Positions 1 to 4,641 of a stretch of 5,252 nucleotides of DNA are shown in pieces (positions within the stretch are counted from its first letter, which is position 1; every line of letters begins with the position of its first letter). Below the pieces are notes generated by a model that was given only the letters and a program-made list of their open reading frames with translations, did not search any database and was not told the origin of the DNA. Source of the DNA: Chloroflexota bacterium (GTDB taxonomy: Bacteria > Chloroflexota > UBA5177 > JANWHV01); contig JANWHV010000057.1 in NCBI GenBank assembly GCA_025450255.1, forward strand, positions 1 through 5,252. The letters run 5' to 3'. A program made the position numbers and the translations under genes.

Positions 1-205
1 CGATGCGAGCGCCAACCCGCGCTTGCAGCTCATCGATTTCCACAAAGCGCTGCGCCGCCTCGCGCATGGCCTCGATCACCACGCGCGGCATGCGCGAGCC
101 GCCCAGCCTGGTGTAGCTGCCGGCGGCGTTAATAAAGGTGCGGACACCCAGGGCATCGTAGAACGATGCCTCGGTCGCTACTCGTTCGACGGCGGACATG
201 TGCAT
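1..205 (-). CDS. SelA-like PLP-dependent enzyme, N-terminal part (runs off window)
   Basis: Only the first 68 codons are in the window; the rest lies beyond base 1. The reverse-strand translation has no stop and contains GVRTFINAAGSYTRLGGS (residues 20-37), followed by RMPRVVIEAM and an RFVEIDELQ segment. This is the conserved N-terminus of the SelA-like group of fold-type I PLP enzymes (annotated as L-seryl-tRNA(Sec) selenium transferase-like or class V-fold aminotransferase). Most members outside true selenocysteine users are not SelA but amino-acid or amino-sugar lyases/aldolases of uncertain substrate, so the substrate cannot be given here. The PLP lysine is outside the window. I chose ATG at 205 because GGGAGG (211-216, minus strand) lies 5 bases before it. 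In-frame ATG at 244 and 199 and GTG at 238 are alternatives. It is divergent from the DUF1653 gene. The family call is fairly sure, the exact function is not. Confidence 0.8.
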   Translation of the reverse strand, partial: MHMSAVERVATEASFYDALGVRTFINAAGSYTRLGGSRMPRVVIEAMREAAQRFVEIDELQARVGARI

Positions 206-210
206 CGCGG

Positions 211-216
211 CCTCCC
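211..216 (-). promoter_or_regulatory. Shine-Dalgarno of the SelA-like gene
   Basis: The minus strand reads GGGAGG here, 5 bases before ATG at 205. This decides the start in favour of 205 over the in-frame ATG at 244, which has only a looser GGGGGA about 5 bases before it. Confidence 0.5.
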
Positions 217-394
217 GTGCCGCGTACGCGGCGCTCACCGGCATCTCATTCCCCCAGGGCGGATTGTAGCGCATCACAATGCCACGGGGAGCCGCCCGCG
301 GCCTCGGCGGCTGTCTGGTACGTTTTCCGGGAGCCGGCCAAGAGCCGGACCACGAACGACCATCGCGGCCGGCGATTATGAGCGGAGCGTGCGT

Positions 395-637
395 ATGAAG
401 CTGGGAAAATATCGGCACTACAAAGGCAACCACTACGAAGTCCTGGGCGTGGCTTGCCATACCGAGACGGGCGAGAAGATGGTGCTCTATCGGGCGCTCT
501 ATGCGTGCCCGGATCTGGTCGAGGAATACGGCGACGACCCGTGGTTCGTGCGCCCGTTCGCCATGTTCACCGAGAATGTGGAAATAGACGGCAAGAGCGT
601 GCCGAGGTTTGAATTCGTGGGCACAAGGACATCGTAG
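395..637 (+). CDS. DUF1653 domain small protein
   Basis: An 80-residue protein that is almost entirely one DUF1653 domain (PF07866). Hallmarks are GKYRHYKGNHYEVLGVA at residues 4-20, a VLYRALY stretch at 30-36, WFVRPFAMFTE at 50-60 and a final VPRFEFVG. The family is a small all-beta fold with no established biochemical role, commonly found as a stand-alone gene; its aromatic and charged conserved residues suggest ligand or nucleic-acid binding, but that is not shown. The frame stays open upstream to base 23, but that part is arginine/alanine-rich, covers the divergent SelA-like gene and has no homology feel, so I start at ATG 395. GGAG at 384-387 is 7 bases before this ATG, and the domain begins right after it. 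It converges on the phosphatase gene with 55 bases between the two stops, where I see no clear terminator. Confidence 0.9.
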   Translation: MKLGKYRHYKGNHYEVLGVACHTETGEKMVLYRALYACPDLVEEYGDDPWFVRPFAMFTENVEIDGKSVPRFEFVGTRTS

Positions 638-692
638 GAAAGCTCAGGTGCATACCGAGGCTGTGTCCACGGAACCTGCTTGAGAATAATCC

Positions 693-1712
693 TTATGGGA
701 ACGCGGTGAACAGATTGCCCAGATCGGTCGCCCGCGCCGCGTCGCCCAGGAAGGGGCGGACGCCGAAGATCTCTTCCATGCTCCGCAGCGTCGAGCTGTG
801 GGTATAGTGGGTGGTGTTGGCGTATCCACGTTTGGCGAACGGGGACAGCACGATCATGCCGATTGGGCCGTCGCCTGATTCCCCCTCGTCCCAGGTGATG
901 AACAGCGCGCCGCCGCGCTTGTACGACTGGGATTCGACGATCGCCGGCACGTTCCTGGCCAGCCAGGTATCGCCCTGCTTGACCGGGTTATATGTCGGAC
1001 CGCACGAGTCGTGCATGTCGTCGCACAGGTTCGGCGTGATGAAGTTGTAACGGGCCACCCTGTTGCGCCCCAGGTCGGTCGCCAGCTCCATGTATGGCCG
1101 CACGTGGGCGATGCAGCTCACGCTGCTGGCGCGGTTGTTGTTCGTCACGTCCGTGAAGTACACCTGCGGGTCGTGCTTGACGGCGTAGGGGTAGCTGTTC
1201 GCGAGCGGGCAGGCGGCGCCTCCGATGCTCTCCTGATAGGACTTCCAGGAGATAACGGCCTTGTCGAGCAGCGTCACCAGATGGGCTTTGCTGCTCTGGC
1301 TATGGTCGGACGGCGGGTTGTCGTCCAGGATGCCAAAATTCGTCCCCGCCTCCAGCCAGAGGTAATTTGGCAGGCTGGGATGGATGCCCGGCGGGTTGTA
1401 GTACCGCTCCGCGTGCGCGGCGATCGGCAGCAGCGAGTGGTTGATGTATGGCGCCGAGGCGCTGCCCACGATCTGGGACCAGTTATGGTTCTCCATCAGG
1501 ATGATGAAGACCGTACGGATGTGCCGGCCCGCGGCGCCTATCGCCGCCGAGGTGGGTGCGCGGTACTCCAAAGGCACGGCTGCTGCTAAATGCTTGATCC
1601 GCGCCGCGTTGGCGGCCGGGCTGCCGCGCTCCGCGTGGAACACGGTGGCCGCCAACAGGCACATGGCCGGCACGCTCATGCGCCAATATAGGGAGATCCG
1701 AACCGGCGGCAT
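693..1712 (-). CDS. Secreted phosphoesterase / acid phosphatase (phospholipase C-like superfamily)
   Basis: A 339-residue protein of the phosphoesterase family PF04185, which includes AcpA-type acid phosphatases and phospholipases C and hydrolyses phosphate mono- or diesters outside the membrane with bound metal. Visible motifs are FIILMENHNWSQIVG (69-83; E74 and N75 fit the metal-binding pair), HPSLPNYLWLEAGT (111-124, with a candidate nucleophile Ser/Thr in or near this block), ITPNLCDDMHD (225-235), FITWDEGE (271-278) and HYTHSSTLRSMEEIFG (302-317). The N-terminus (Arg5, Arg11, then a hydrophobic run at 13-26) looks like a Sec signal peptide, with a plausible cut near residues 26-36; there is no lipobox. 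Four cysteines remain (168, 200, 230, 237), enough for two disulfides. GGGAGGA precedes ATG 1712. It lies 37 bases after the RES toxin gene on the same strand and may share its transcript. The substrate is unknown. Full length for the family. Confidence 0.88.
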   Translation of the reverse strand: MPPVRISLYWRMSVPAMCLLAATVFHAERGSPAANAARIKHLAAAVPLEYRAPTSAAIGAAGRHIRTVFIILMENHNWSQIVGSASAPYINHSLLPIAAHAERYYNPPGIHPSLPNYLWLEAGTNFGILDDNPPSDHSQSSKAHLVTLLDKAVISWKSYQESIGGAACPLANSYPYAVKHDPQVYFTDVTNNNRASSVSCIAHVRPYMELATDLGRNRVARYNFITPNLCDDMHDSCGPTYNPVKQGDTWLARNVPAIVESQSYKRGGALFITWDEGESGDGPIGMIVLSPFAKRGYANTTHYTHSSTLRSMEEIFGVRPFLGDAARATDLGNLFTAFP

Positions 1713-1716
1713 GTGT

Positions 1717-1723
1717 TCCTCCC
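1717..1723 (-). promoter_or_regulatory. Strong Shine-Dalgarno of the phosphatase gene
   Basis: The minus strand reads GGGAGGA, 4 bases before ATG 1712. It favours this start over the in-frame ATG at 1679, and keeps the positively charged front of the signal peptide. It occupies much of the 37-base gap after the RES gene, leaving little room for a separate promoter. Confidence 0.6.
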
Positions 1724-1749
1724 AGGCTGACTGATCTCACGGCGCCATC

Positions 1750-2370
1750 TCAAGGATGCAAGCTGAAGTCGTAACGATCCAGCAGTGCGCCGAGCACCGA
1801 GAGCGGCAGTGTGCCCAATGAGTGGGGCGCGCCGGCCTGGACCACGGGCGCTGCCCGGTTGAACAGCGCGACGCTCGGCAGCGAGGGATCGTGGCGCGAC
1901 GGAAAGAGCAGCCCGTCCGGTTGGGATGGGTGCGCCCACAGGGATCGTCCCCACAAGCGCGCCACCGCGTGGTCCGATGCGAACAGCCGCGCGTCCGCGT
2001 CGAGCCGGCGCAATCCGGGTCCAGTCAGATCCGCCAGGGCGAGGGGTCGCGTCGAAACGATCTCCGAGACGCATGCGGCAAGTAACTGTGCCTGGCTTAC
2101 CGTGCGCACGGTGGTGGCCGTCGCCGTGTCCAGCCGCCCGAATGTTTCCACGAAGCAGCAGGCAAGCTCGTCGCCCAGGTACATCGTCCCGTACTCGCCG
2201 GCGGGGGCGTTAAAGCGCGCGACCGGCTGCGTGCTGAAGAACAACGCTCCGTTTGTACAGGCATGGACGCGGTACCACATACGGTGTAGGTGTGTGATTG
2301 GAAGGGCGCGGCTAGCCAGATCGGCCGGCGGTGGTTGTAGTGATCCCAGGTCCGCCGACCTAGCCCCCAC
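1750..2370 (-). CDS. RES-domain toxin (NAD+-degrading, MbcT/Res type)
   Basis: A 206-residue protein with a RES domain (PF08808). Characterised RES toxins (MbcT, Res) break down intracellular NAD+ and stop growth unless bound by a cognate antitoxin. Family signs, numbered from the GTG start: WYRVH with R34, LFFST then ARFNAP (R52), EYGTMYLGDELACCFVETFGR (Y60, Y64, E75) and LLFPSRHD near the end (S158). The Arg, Tyr, Glu and late Ser positions match the residues that line the NAD+ pocket in the family, so the toxin looks intact. The frame is open up to ATG 2424, but that start lies 65 bases inside the antitoxin gene. GTG 2370 has GGGGAG 4 bases before it, overlaps the antitoxin stop by 11 bases, and keeps the PPADLASRALPITHL segment typical of these N-termini. 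ATG 2280 would remove that segment. The overlap suggests coupled translation with the antitoxin. Confidence 0.85.
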   Translation of the reverse strand: MGARSADLGSLQPPPADLASRALPITHLHRMWYRVHACTNGALFFSTQPVARFNAPAGEYGTMYLGDELACCFVETFGRLDTATATTVRTVSQAQLLAACVSEIVSTRPLALADLTGPGLRRLDADARLFASDHAVARLWGRSLWAHPSQPDGLLFPSRHDPSLPSVALFNRAAPVVQAGAPHSLGTLPLSVLGALLDRYDFSLHP

Positions 2371-3067
2371 TCTGCTCCCCGTAGAGAGTGGCCGCCTGCA
2401 CCACCTCGGCGATCCTGCCGGCACGCAGCGCGTCCAGGGGGCGCAGCCCGTTTAGTCGTGGCTCGCCCGCAAGCAGATAAGCCGCTTGCCCCCAGGCATC
2501 CAGGCGATTCAGCGCCGCGAGTGTCGCCGGCAAGCCACGGATCACCGCATGCCCGTCGAACTGCCAGACCGGATACAAATAGCTGCTTCCACCCAGCGGC
2601 AGGCCCAGCAGGGTGCCACGCGCGCGGCGCTGCTGGACCGCCTGGCGGCTCTTCAGGCCCAGGATCTCCATGGTGGCGGCGATCGCCACTGTACCGCCAT
2701 CCGCTGCCAGCAGCCGTTCCCGATCGCGGAGCCAGCGCAGACGGGCGGGGCCGAGCGGATCCTGCGGCCGCACCTGCTCAATCACGGCCGGCGCCGTCAG
2801 CAACTCCAGAAGCAAGCTGTAATCGGAGGACTGTCCCAACGCTGCCACCGCTGTTACCTCGTCGGCACCCGTGGCGAGATGGGCGAGGGCATGAAATAAG
2901 CGGGCGGTCAGCGCTTGTTGTAATGGCCGGCTGTCTTGTTCCAGCGCGCCAAGCGCCGCGTCAATGGTCTCGGCGCGCGTGCCAGGATAGTGTGCGTAGA
3001 GCGCTCGTTTGAGCGCGAGCGTCGTGCCGAGGGGCGATTTTCTTTGCTGCCGCGCCGGCGCCGCCAT
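2360..3067 (-). CDS. Xre/MbcA/ParS-type antitoxin of the RES pair, unusually long
   Basis: A 235-residue protein directly upstream of and overlapping the RES gene, in the position of its antitoxin. The C-terminal part (about 165-235) reads like the Xre/MbcA/ParS toxin-binding domain (PF09722): VWQFD, VIRGLP, LDAWGQAAYLLAGEPRLNG, RPLDALRAGRIAEVVQAA. Before it, residues 125-163 (TVAIAATMEILGLKSRQAV, then QQRRARGTLLGLPLGG) look like a winged or MerR/AlpA-like helix-turn-helix, so the protein may bind its own promoter. The first ~120 residues are mostly helical (for example 35-65 and 84-98), and I do not recognise them. Known partners of RES toxins are usually about 110-160 residues, so this one has an extra N-terminal part. 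ATG 3067 follows AGGGTGATC, which pairs well with the 16S tail. The pairing is inferred from domain and position; toxin neutralisation is not shown by sequence. Confidence 0.8.
   Translation of the reverse strand: MAAPARQQRKSPLGTTLALKRALYAHYPGTRAETIDAALGALEQDSRPLQQALTARLFHALAHLATGADEVTAVAALGQSSDYSLLLELLTAPAVIEQVRPQDPLGPARLRWLRDRERLLAADGGTVAIAATMEILGLKSRQAVQQRRARGTLLGLPLGGSSYLYPVWQFDGHAVIRGLPATLAALNRLDAWGQAAYLLAGEPRLNGLRPLDALRAGRIAEVVQAATLYGEQSGG
2375..2380 (-). promoter_or_regulatory. Shine-Dalgarno deciding the RES start
   Basis: The minus strand reads GGGGAG, 4 bases before GTG 2370 and inside the last codons of the antitoxin gene. It supports GTG 2370 over ATG 2280, whose upstream sequence is C/A-rich without any purine core. 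The GTG and the antitoxin TAG lie within 11 bases, an arrangement that allows re-initiation. Confidence 0.45.
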
Positions 3068-3102
3068 AGATCACCCTATCCTTGTGCTGCCGAGCCCTCG
3101 TA

Positions 3103-3142
3103 TTGACATCGTACCATATAGGCTGGTAGCGTACAACGTCAA
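3103..3142. repeat. Imperfect inverted repeat over the promoter: candidate antitoxin operator
   Basis: Arms TTGACATCGTAC (3103-3114, plus strand) and GTACAACGTCAA (3131-3142) are reverse complements at 10 of 12 positions, separated by 16 bases. Read inwards on each strand, both arms fit TTGAC-N-T-N-GTAC. One arm covers the -35 box and the other the expected transcription start, with the -10 box between them. That is the layout expected if the toxin-antitoxin complex represses its own promoter, as known for Xre-RES and MbcAT systems. Binding by this antitoxin is inferred. The separation makes RNA hairpin or terminator function less likely. Confidence 0.5.
3115..3142 (-). promoter_or_regulatory. 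Candidate promoter of the toxin-antitoxin operon
   Basis: On the minus strand, TTGACG (3137-3142) and TATATG (3115-3120) are separated by 16 bases, a plausible sigma-70-type -35/-10 pair. Transcription would begin near 3108 and give a leader of about 40 bases before the antitoxin ATG at 3067. A TGGTACGAT extended -10-like motif just downstream (3109-3117) is an alternative. The -35 box lies inside the inverted repeat described separately. The -10 match is only moderate. Confidence 0.45.
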
Positions 3143-3200
3143 CAGCATGATAGTCGAGGCTCGTACATTGGCAGCAGGGCGGCCGGCTGAGCATGTGAGC

Positions 3201-3362
3201 ATAGCCGGCCTGGCTTATGGCTACGACCACGTCGCCGTGCCCGTTCAAGCTGTACCAATAGCGGCTGGTGGTGCTCCCGGTCTGGCGCAGCAGCTCGTAG
3301 GGGGCGCCGTCCTGGCGGTAGAGGAAGGTGTCGGTGTACGGCATGGCCTTGAAGTCGAGTCA
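3201..3362 (-). pseudogene. RHS/YD-repeat protein fragment
   Basis: On the minus strand, codons from about 3359 down to 3201 read like a piece of an RHS-repeat protein: LDFKAMPYTDTFLYRQDGAP, ELLRQTGSTTSRYWYSLNG, then HGDVVVAISQAG. RHS proteins are large secreted or surface beta-shell proteins, often polymorphic toxins, with many repeats carrying TxxYxYDxxGNVV-like patterns. Here RYWYSLNGHGDVVVAI is one such unit. Only about 50 residues survive. An in-frame TGA (3360-3362) stops the frame on the upstream side, and after about 3201 the translation no longer resembles RHS although it stays open to 2961. An ATG at 3344 exists but has no good ribosome site. I take this as a remnant, possibly a scrap of an RHS cassette, between the leucine-rich-repeat gene and the toxin-antitoxin promoter. 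Family assignment rests on pattern memory, not a search. Confidence 0.55.
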
Positions 3363-3376
3363 TGCCGGAATAATAG

Positions 3377-4048
3377 TTATATGGCAGCTCGGAAACCAGA
3401 ATAAATCTTGCACGCCGGCAGGGCACGTTGCAGGCTGTCGATCCCTTCTCGGCTCATACTACTACCCCATGTTTCAAGAGAACGAAGTCTGGGCAATACT
3501 GACAAGTATTCAACTGCGCCATCCGTTATCGCGGTATGCGTCAGATCGACCTCTTGCAAGTTCGGAAAAGCAGCGAGGAATGCGAGATCACTGTCTTCGA
3601 GCGCTGTCAGCCCAGCTAACGATAGTTGCTCAAGCTCGATCAAATGGGTGAGCTGCATCAGCCCGCCACCTGTGATCTGATTCCCGCCGATATCCAGACG
3701 TCGCATATGACCCATGCCCCGCAGTTGGCCAAGTCCTGCATTCGTAATCCCCGTGTGATAGATAAGTAAGGTTTGCAGTCCGGTGAGACCAGCAAGATAA
3801 GCGAGTCCCGAATCGAGCAACTCAACGCCCACAAGCCCCAGATAACGTAGCGAGGTCATCACGCCGATATGTTTCAATGCACCCGGTTCGATACTGTTGA
3901 GGCTGGTCACAAGGTCGGTCAGGTTGGTTAGCCTGCGAATATGCGCGGTGTCGGCTGCCGTGAATGCCATGGTGTGCTCGCTGGATGTGACCAATTCGCG
4001 CAGGCCAGTCAGATGGCTCACATACTGCAGGACGTCATCCTCGCCCAA
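3377..4048 (-). CDS. Leucine-rich-repeat protein, C-terminal repeat region (downstream frame of a split gene)
   Basis: This frame encodes about eight leucine-rich repeats of 24 residues (one is 25), beginning at residues 13, 40, 64, 88, 112, 136, 161 and 185 of the translated stretch. Typical units are LTGLQTLLIYHTGITNAGLG and FPNLQEVDLTHTAITDGAVE, closed by LPACKIY, a common end for such arrays. Repeats of this kind form a curved solenoid for protein binding; the partner is unknown and no enzyme domain is attached. The first codon of the listed stretch is a TTG (4046-4048) without a ribosome site, so it is not a convincing independent start. The frame continues upstream as FPFPHWWLGEDD to a stop at 4079-4081, and its natural continuation is the other frame ending at 4018. 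I read both as one gene broken near 4057-4060. The stop is 14 bases before the RHS fragment. Confidence 0.75.
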   Translation of the reverse strand: MGEDDVLQYVSHLTGLRELVTSSEHTMAFTAADTAHIRRLTNLTDLVTSLNSIEPGALKHIGVMTSLRYLGLVGVELLDSGLAYLAGLTGLQTLLIYHTGITNAGLGQLRGMGHMRRLDIGGNQITGGGLMQLTHLIELEQLSLAGLTALEDSDLAFLAAFPNLQEVDLTHTAITDGAVEYLSVLPRLRSLETWGSSMSREGIDSLQRALPACKIYSGFRAAI

Positions 4049-4314
4049 CCACCAATGGGGAAATGGAAACTGTAGAAGTCATCGGGATTCAGTTGGGCAA
4101 TAGGTGTAAGATCCGTCAGATTGTCGGCCCAAAACAGATGCAGCCGGCCACCGGCTGGCACCACGAGATCGCCCTGGCACTCGCCAAGCTCTTCGACAAT
4201 GTTTCCAGAGGGTGTTTCGACGGTGCGGGTCAATGTGCCAACTGACCGCTCTGTCGGGAAATGAAGCACCCGAGCCTGTCCTGACAGCGCATCGCTCTGC
4301 TCCACGATTTTCAT
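4018..4314 (-). CDS. N-terminal part of the split leucine-rich-repeat gene
   Basis: 98 codons; the first ~88 look genuine. EELGECQGDLVVPAGGRLHL (41-60) followed by NLTDLTPIAQLNPDDFYSF resembles the capping region that precedes bacterial leucine-rich repeats. The last residues (GGWARMTSCSM) lie over the repeat frame and look out of register. If one C is restored in the CCCC run (minus strand, 4057-4060), the protein reads NPDDFYSFHFP-HWWLGEDD and continues through all repeats, about 312 residues from 4314 to 3377. No signal peptide is seen, so it is probably cytoplasmic. GGAGG (4316-4320) is only one base from ATG 4314, closer than normal; the in-frame GTG at 4305, 10 bases away, may be the true start. 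Function is unknown beyond likely protein binding. Confidence 0.6.
   Translation of the reverse strand: MKIVEQSDALSGQARVLHFPTERSVGTLTRTVETPSGNIVEELGECQGDLVVPAGGRLHLFWADNLTDLTPIAQLNPDDFYSFHFPIGGWARMTSCSM
4057..4063 (-). other. Frame break / slippery-type heptamer in the leucine-rich-repeat gene
   Basis: On the minus strand the upstream frame reads CAT TTC CCC ATT. The heptamer T-TTC-CCC has the X-XXY-YYZ form, and a -1 step there gives exactly the downstream repeat frame (CAT TGG TGG TTG GGC). The same result follows from one missing C in a five-C run. A mutation or read error in this homopolymer is the simpler reading. Confidence 0.5.
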
Positions 4315-4315
4315 T

Positions 4316-4320
4316 CCTCC
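4316..4320 (-). promoter_or_regulatory. Shine-Dalgarno before the leucine-rich-repeat gene
   Basis: The minus strand reads GGAGG one base before ATG 4314. Such close spacing is poor for that ATG and fits the in-frame GTG at 4305 better (10 bases). Either start leaves the predicted protein essentially the same. Confidence 0.4.
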
Positions 4321-4596
4321 AGGATATCCATCATCGTTTCGCTGAACCTTGTGCGTGACGTCCAGGCGCTCGTCTGGGAAATCCTAATTCCTGGCCAGAC
4401 CGCCGCATGCGCGGCATCGCTCGGTTTCCTTTCCCGCACGCCACCGCGTGCGCCCACCGGAAACCATCCTATGCCATGACCCGGTCCAGGATCGCGTTTC
4501 GCGCTTCTTGACAACCACGTAGCGTAAGAACAGTGGCGCTCGTAATGTCACCACGCGACCGAGGTACTGCCCCTTCAAACGGCATGTCCAGTCGCG

Positions 4597-4616
4597 GAAG
4601 ACCGGCATTCCGCCGG
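4597..4616 (-). terminator. Weak candidate terminator after the gene ending at 4642
   Basis: On the minus strand, CCGGC-GGAAT-GCCGG (4602-4616) forms a 5-pair GC stem with a 5-base loop, 25 bases after the TAA at 4642, followed by TCTTC. The stem is short and the tail is not a true T run, so it may be chance in GC-rich DNA. Confidence 0.2.
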
Positions 4617-4641
4617 ACGCAGTCAGCGAACTTTCGATGTC

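Larger units (their letters stand above)
4315..4641. other. Stretch without a convincing gene
   Basis: About 327 bases between two minus-strand genes. Short minus-strand frames exist (4311-4514 and 4384-4608), but they are rich in Arg, Trp and Gly, overlap each other, lack ribosome sites and resemble no family I know. The first ends with an ATGA overlap at the leucine-rich-repeat start, which is probably chance. The stretch presumably holds the leader and promoter of the leucine-rich-repeat gene; I see no good -35/-10 pair. Short GC hairpins occur at 4402-4415 and 4602-4616. No tRNA-like or repeat structure was found. Confidence 0.5.

Noticed and set aside
263..268. TACAAT on the minus strand as a -10 box for the SelA-like gene
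   Set aside because: The box itself is good, but no -35-like sequence lies 16-18 bases upstream and it is not an extended -10, so it is not listed as a promoter.
334..348. CCGGC-CAAGA-GCCGG hairpin between the two divergent genes
   Set aside because: A 5-pair stem with no T tract on either strand. A similar short stem occurs at 4602-4616, but such GC palindromes are expected by chance here.
23..394. Upstream extension of the DUF1653 frame
   Set aside because: The domain begins at 395 with a good ribosome site. The extension is antisense to the SelA-like gene and looks non-coding.
1011..1589. Long plus-strand frame of 192 codons
   Set aside because: It lies wholly over the phosphatase gene on the other strand, is rich in Val, Arg and Gly as expected of an antisense shadow, and has no family features.
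1676..2074. Minus-strand frame of 132 codons overlapping the RES gene
   Set aside because: It is out of frame with both the RES and phosphatase genes, Arg/Gly/Pro-rich, and conflicts with two well supported genes.
1811..2455. Plus-strand frame of 214 codons
   Set aside because: It is antisense to the RES toxin and the end of the antitoxin. Its composition is Arg/Ala/Ser-rich, with no ribosome site and no recognisable domain.
2458..3012. Plus-strand frame of 184 codons
   Set aside because: It is antisense to the antitoxin gene and full of Pro, Arg and His, typical of the complement of a GC-rich coding strand.
2961..3200. Continuation of the RHS-like frame past 3201
   Set aside because: The translation loses RHS character and runs over the toxin-antitoxin promoter and antitoxin start, so it is read-through rather than a gene.
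3139..3426. Minus-strand frame of 95 codons over the RHS fragment
   Set aside because: It is a shifted-frame shadow of the RHS-like segment and the leucine-rich-repeat end; Arg/Pro/His-rich with no domain.
4402..4415. GCCGC-ATGC-GCGGC hairpin
   Set aside because: It is too short and has no T run or conserved partner, so it is probably chance.
4311..4514. Small minus-strand frame ending in an ATGA overlap with the leucine-rich-repeat start
   Set aside because: The overlap is tempting for coupled translation, but the translation looks random, has no ribosome site, and conflicts with another equally weak frame.
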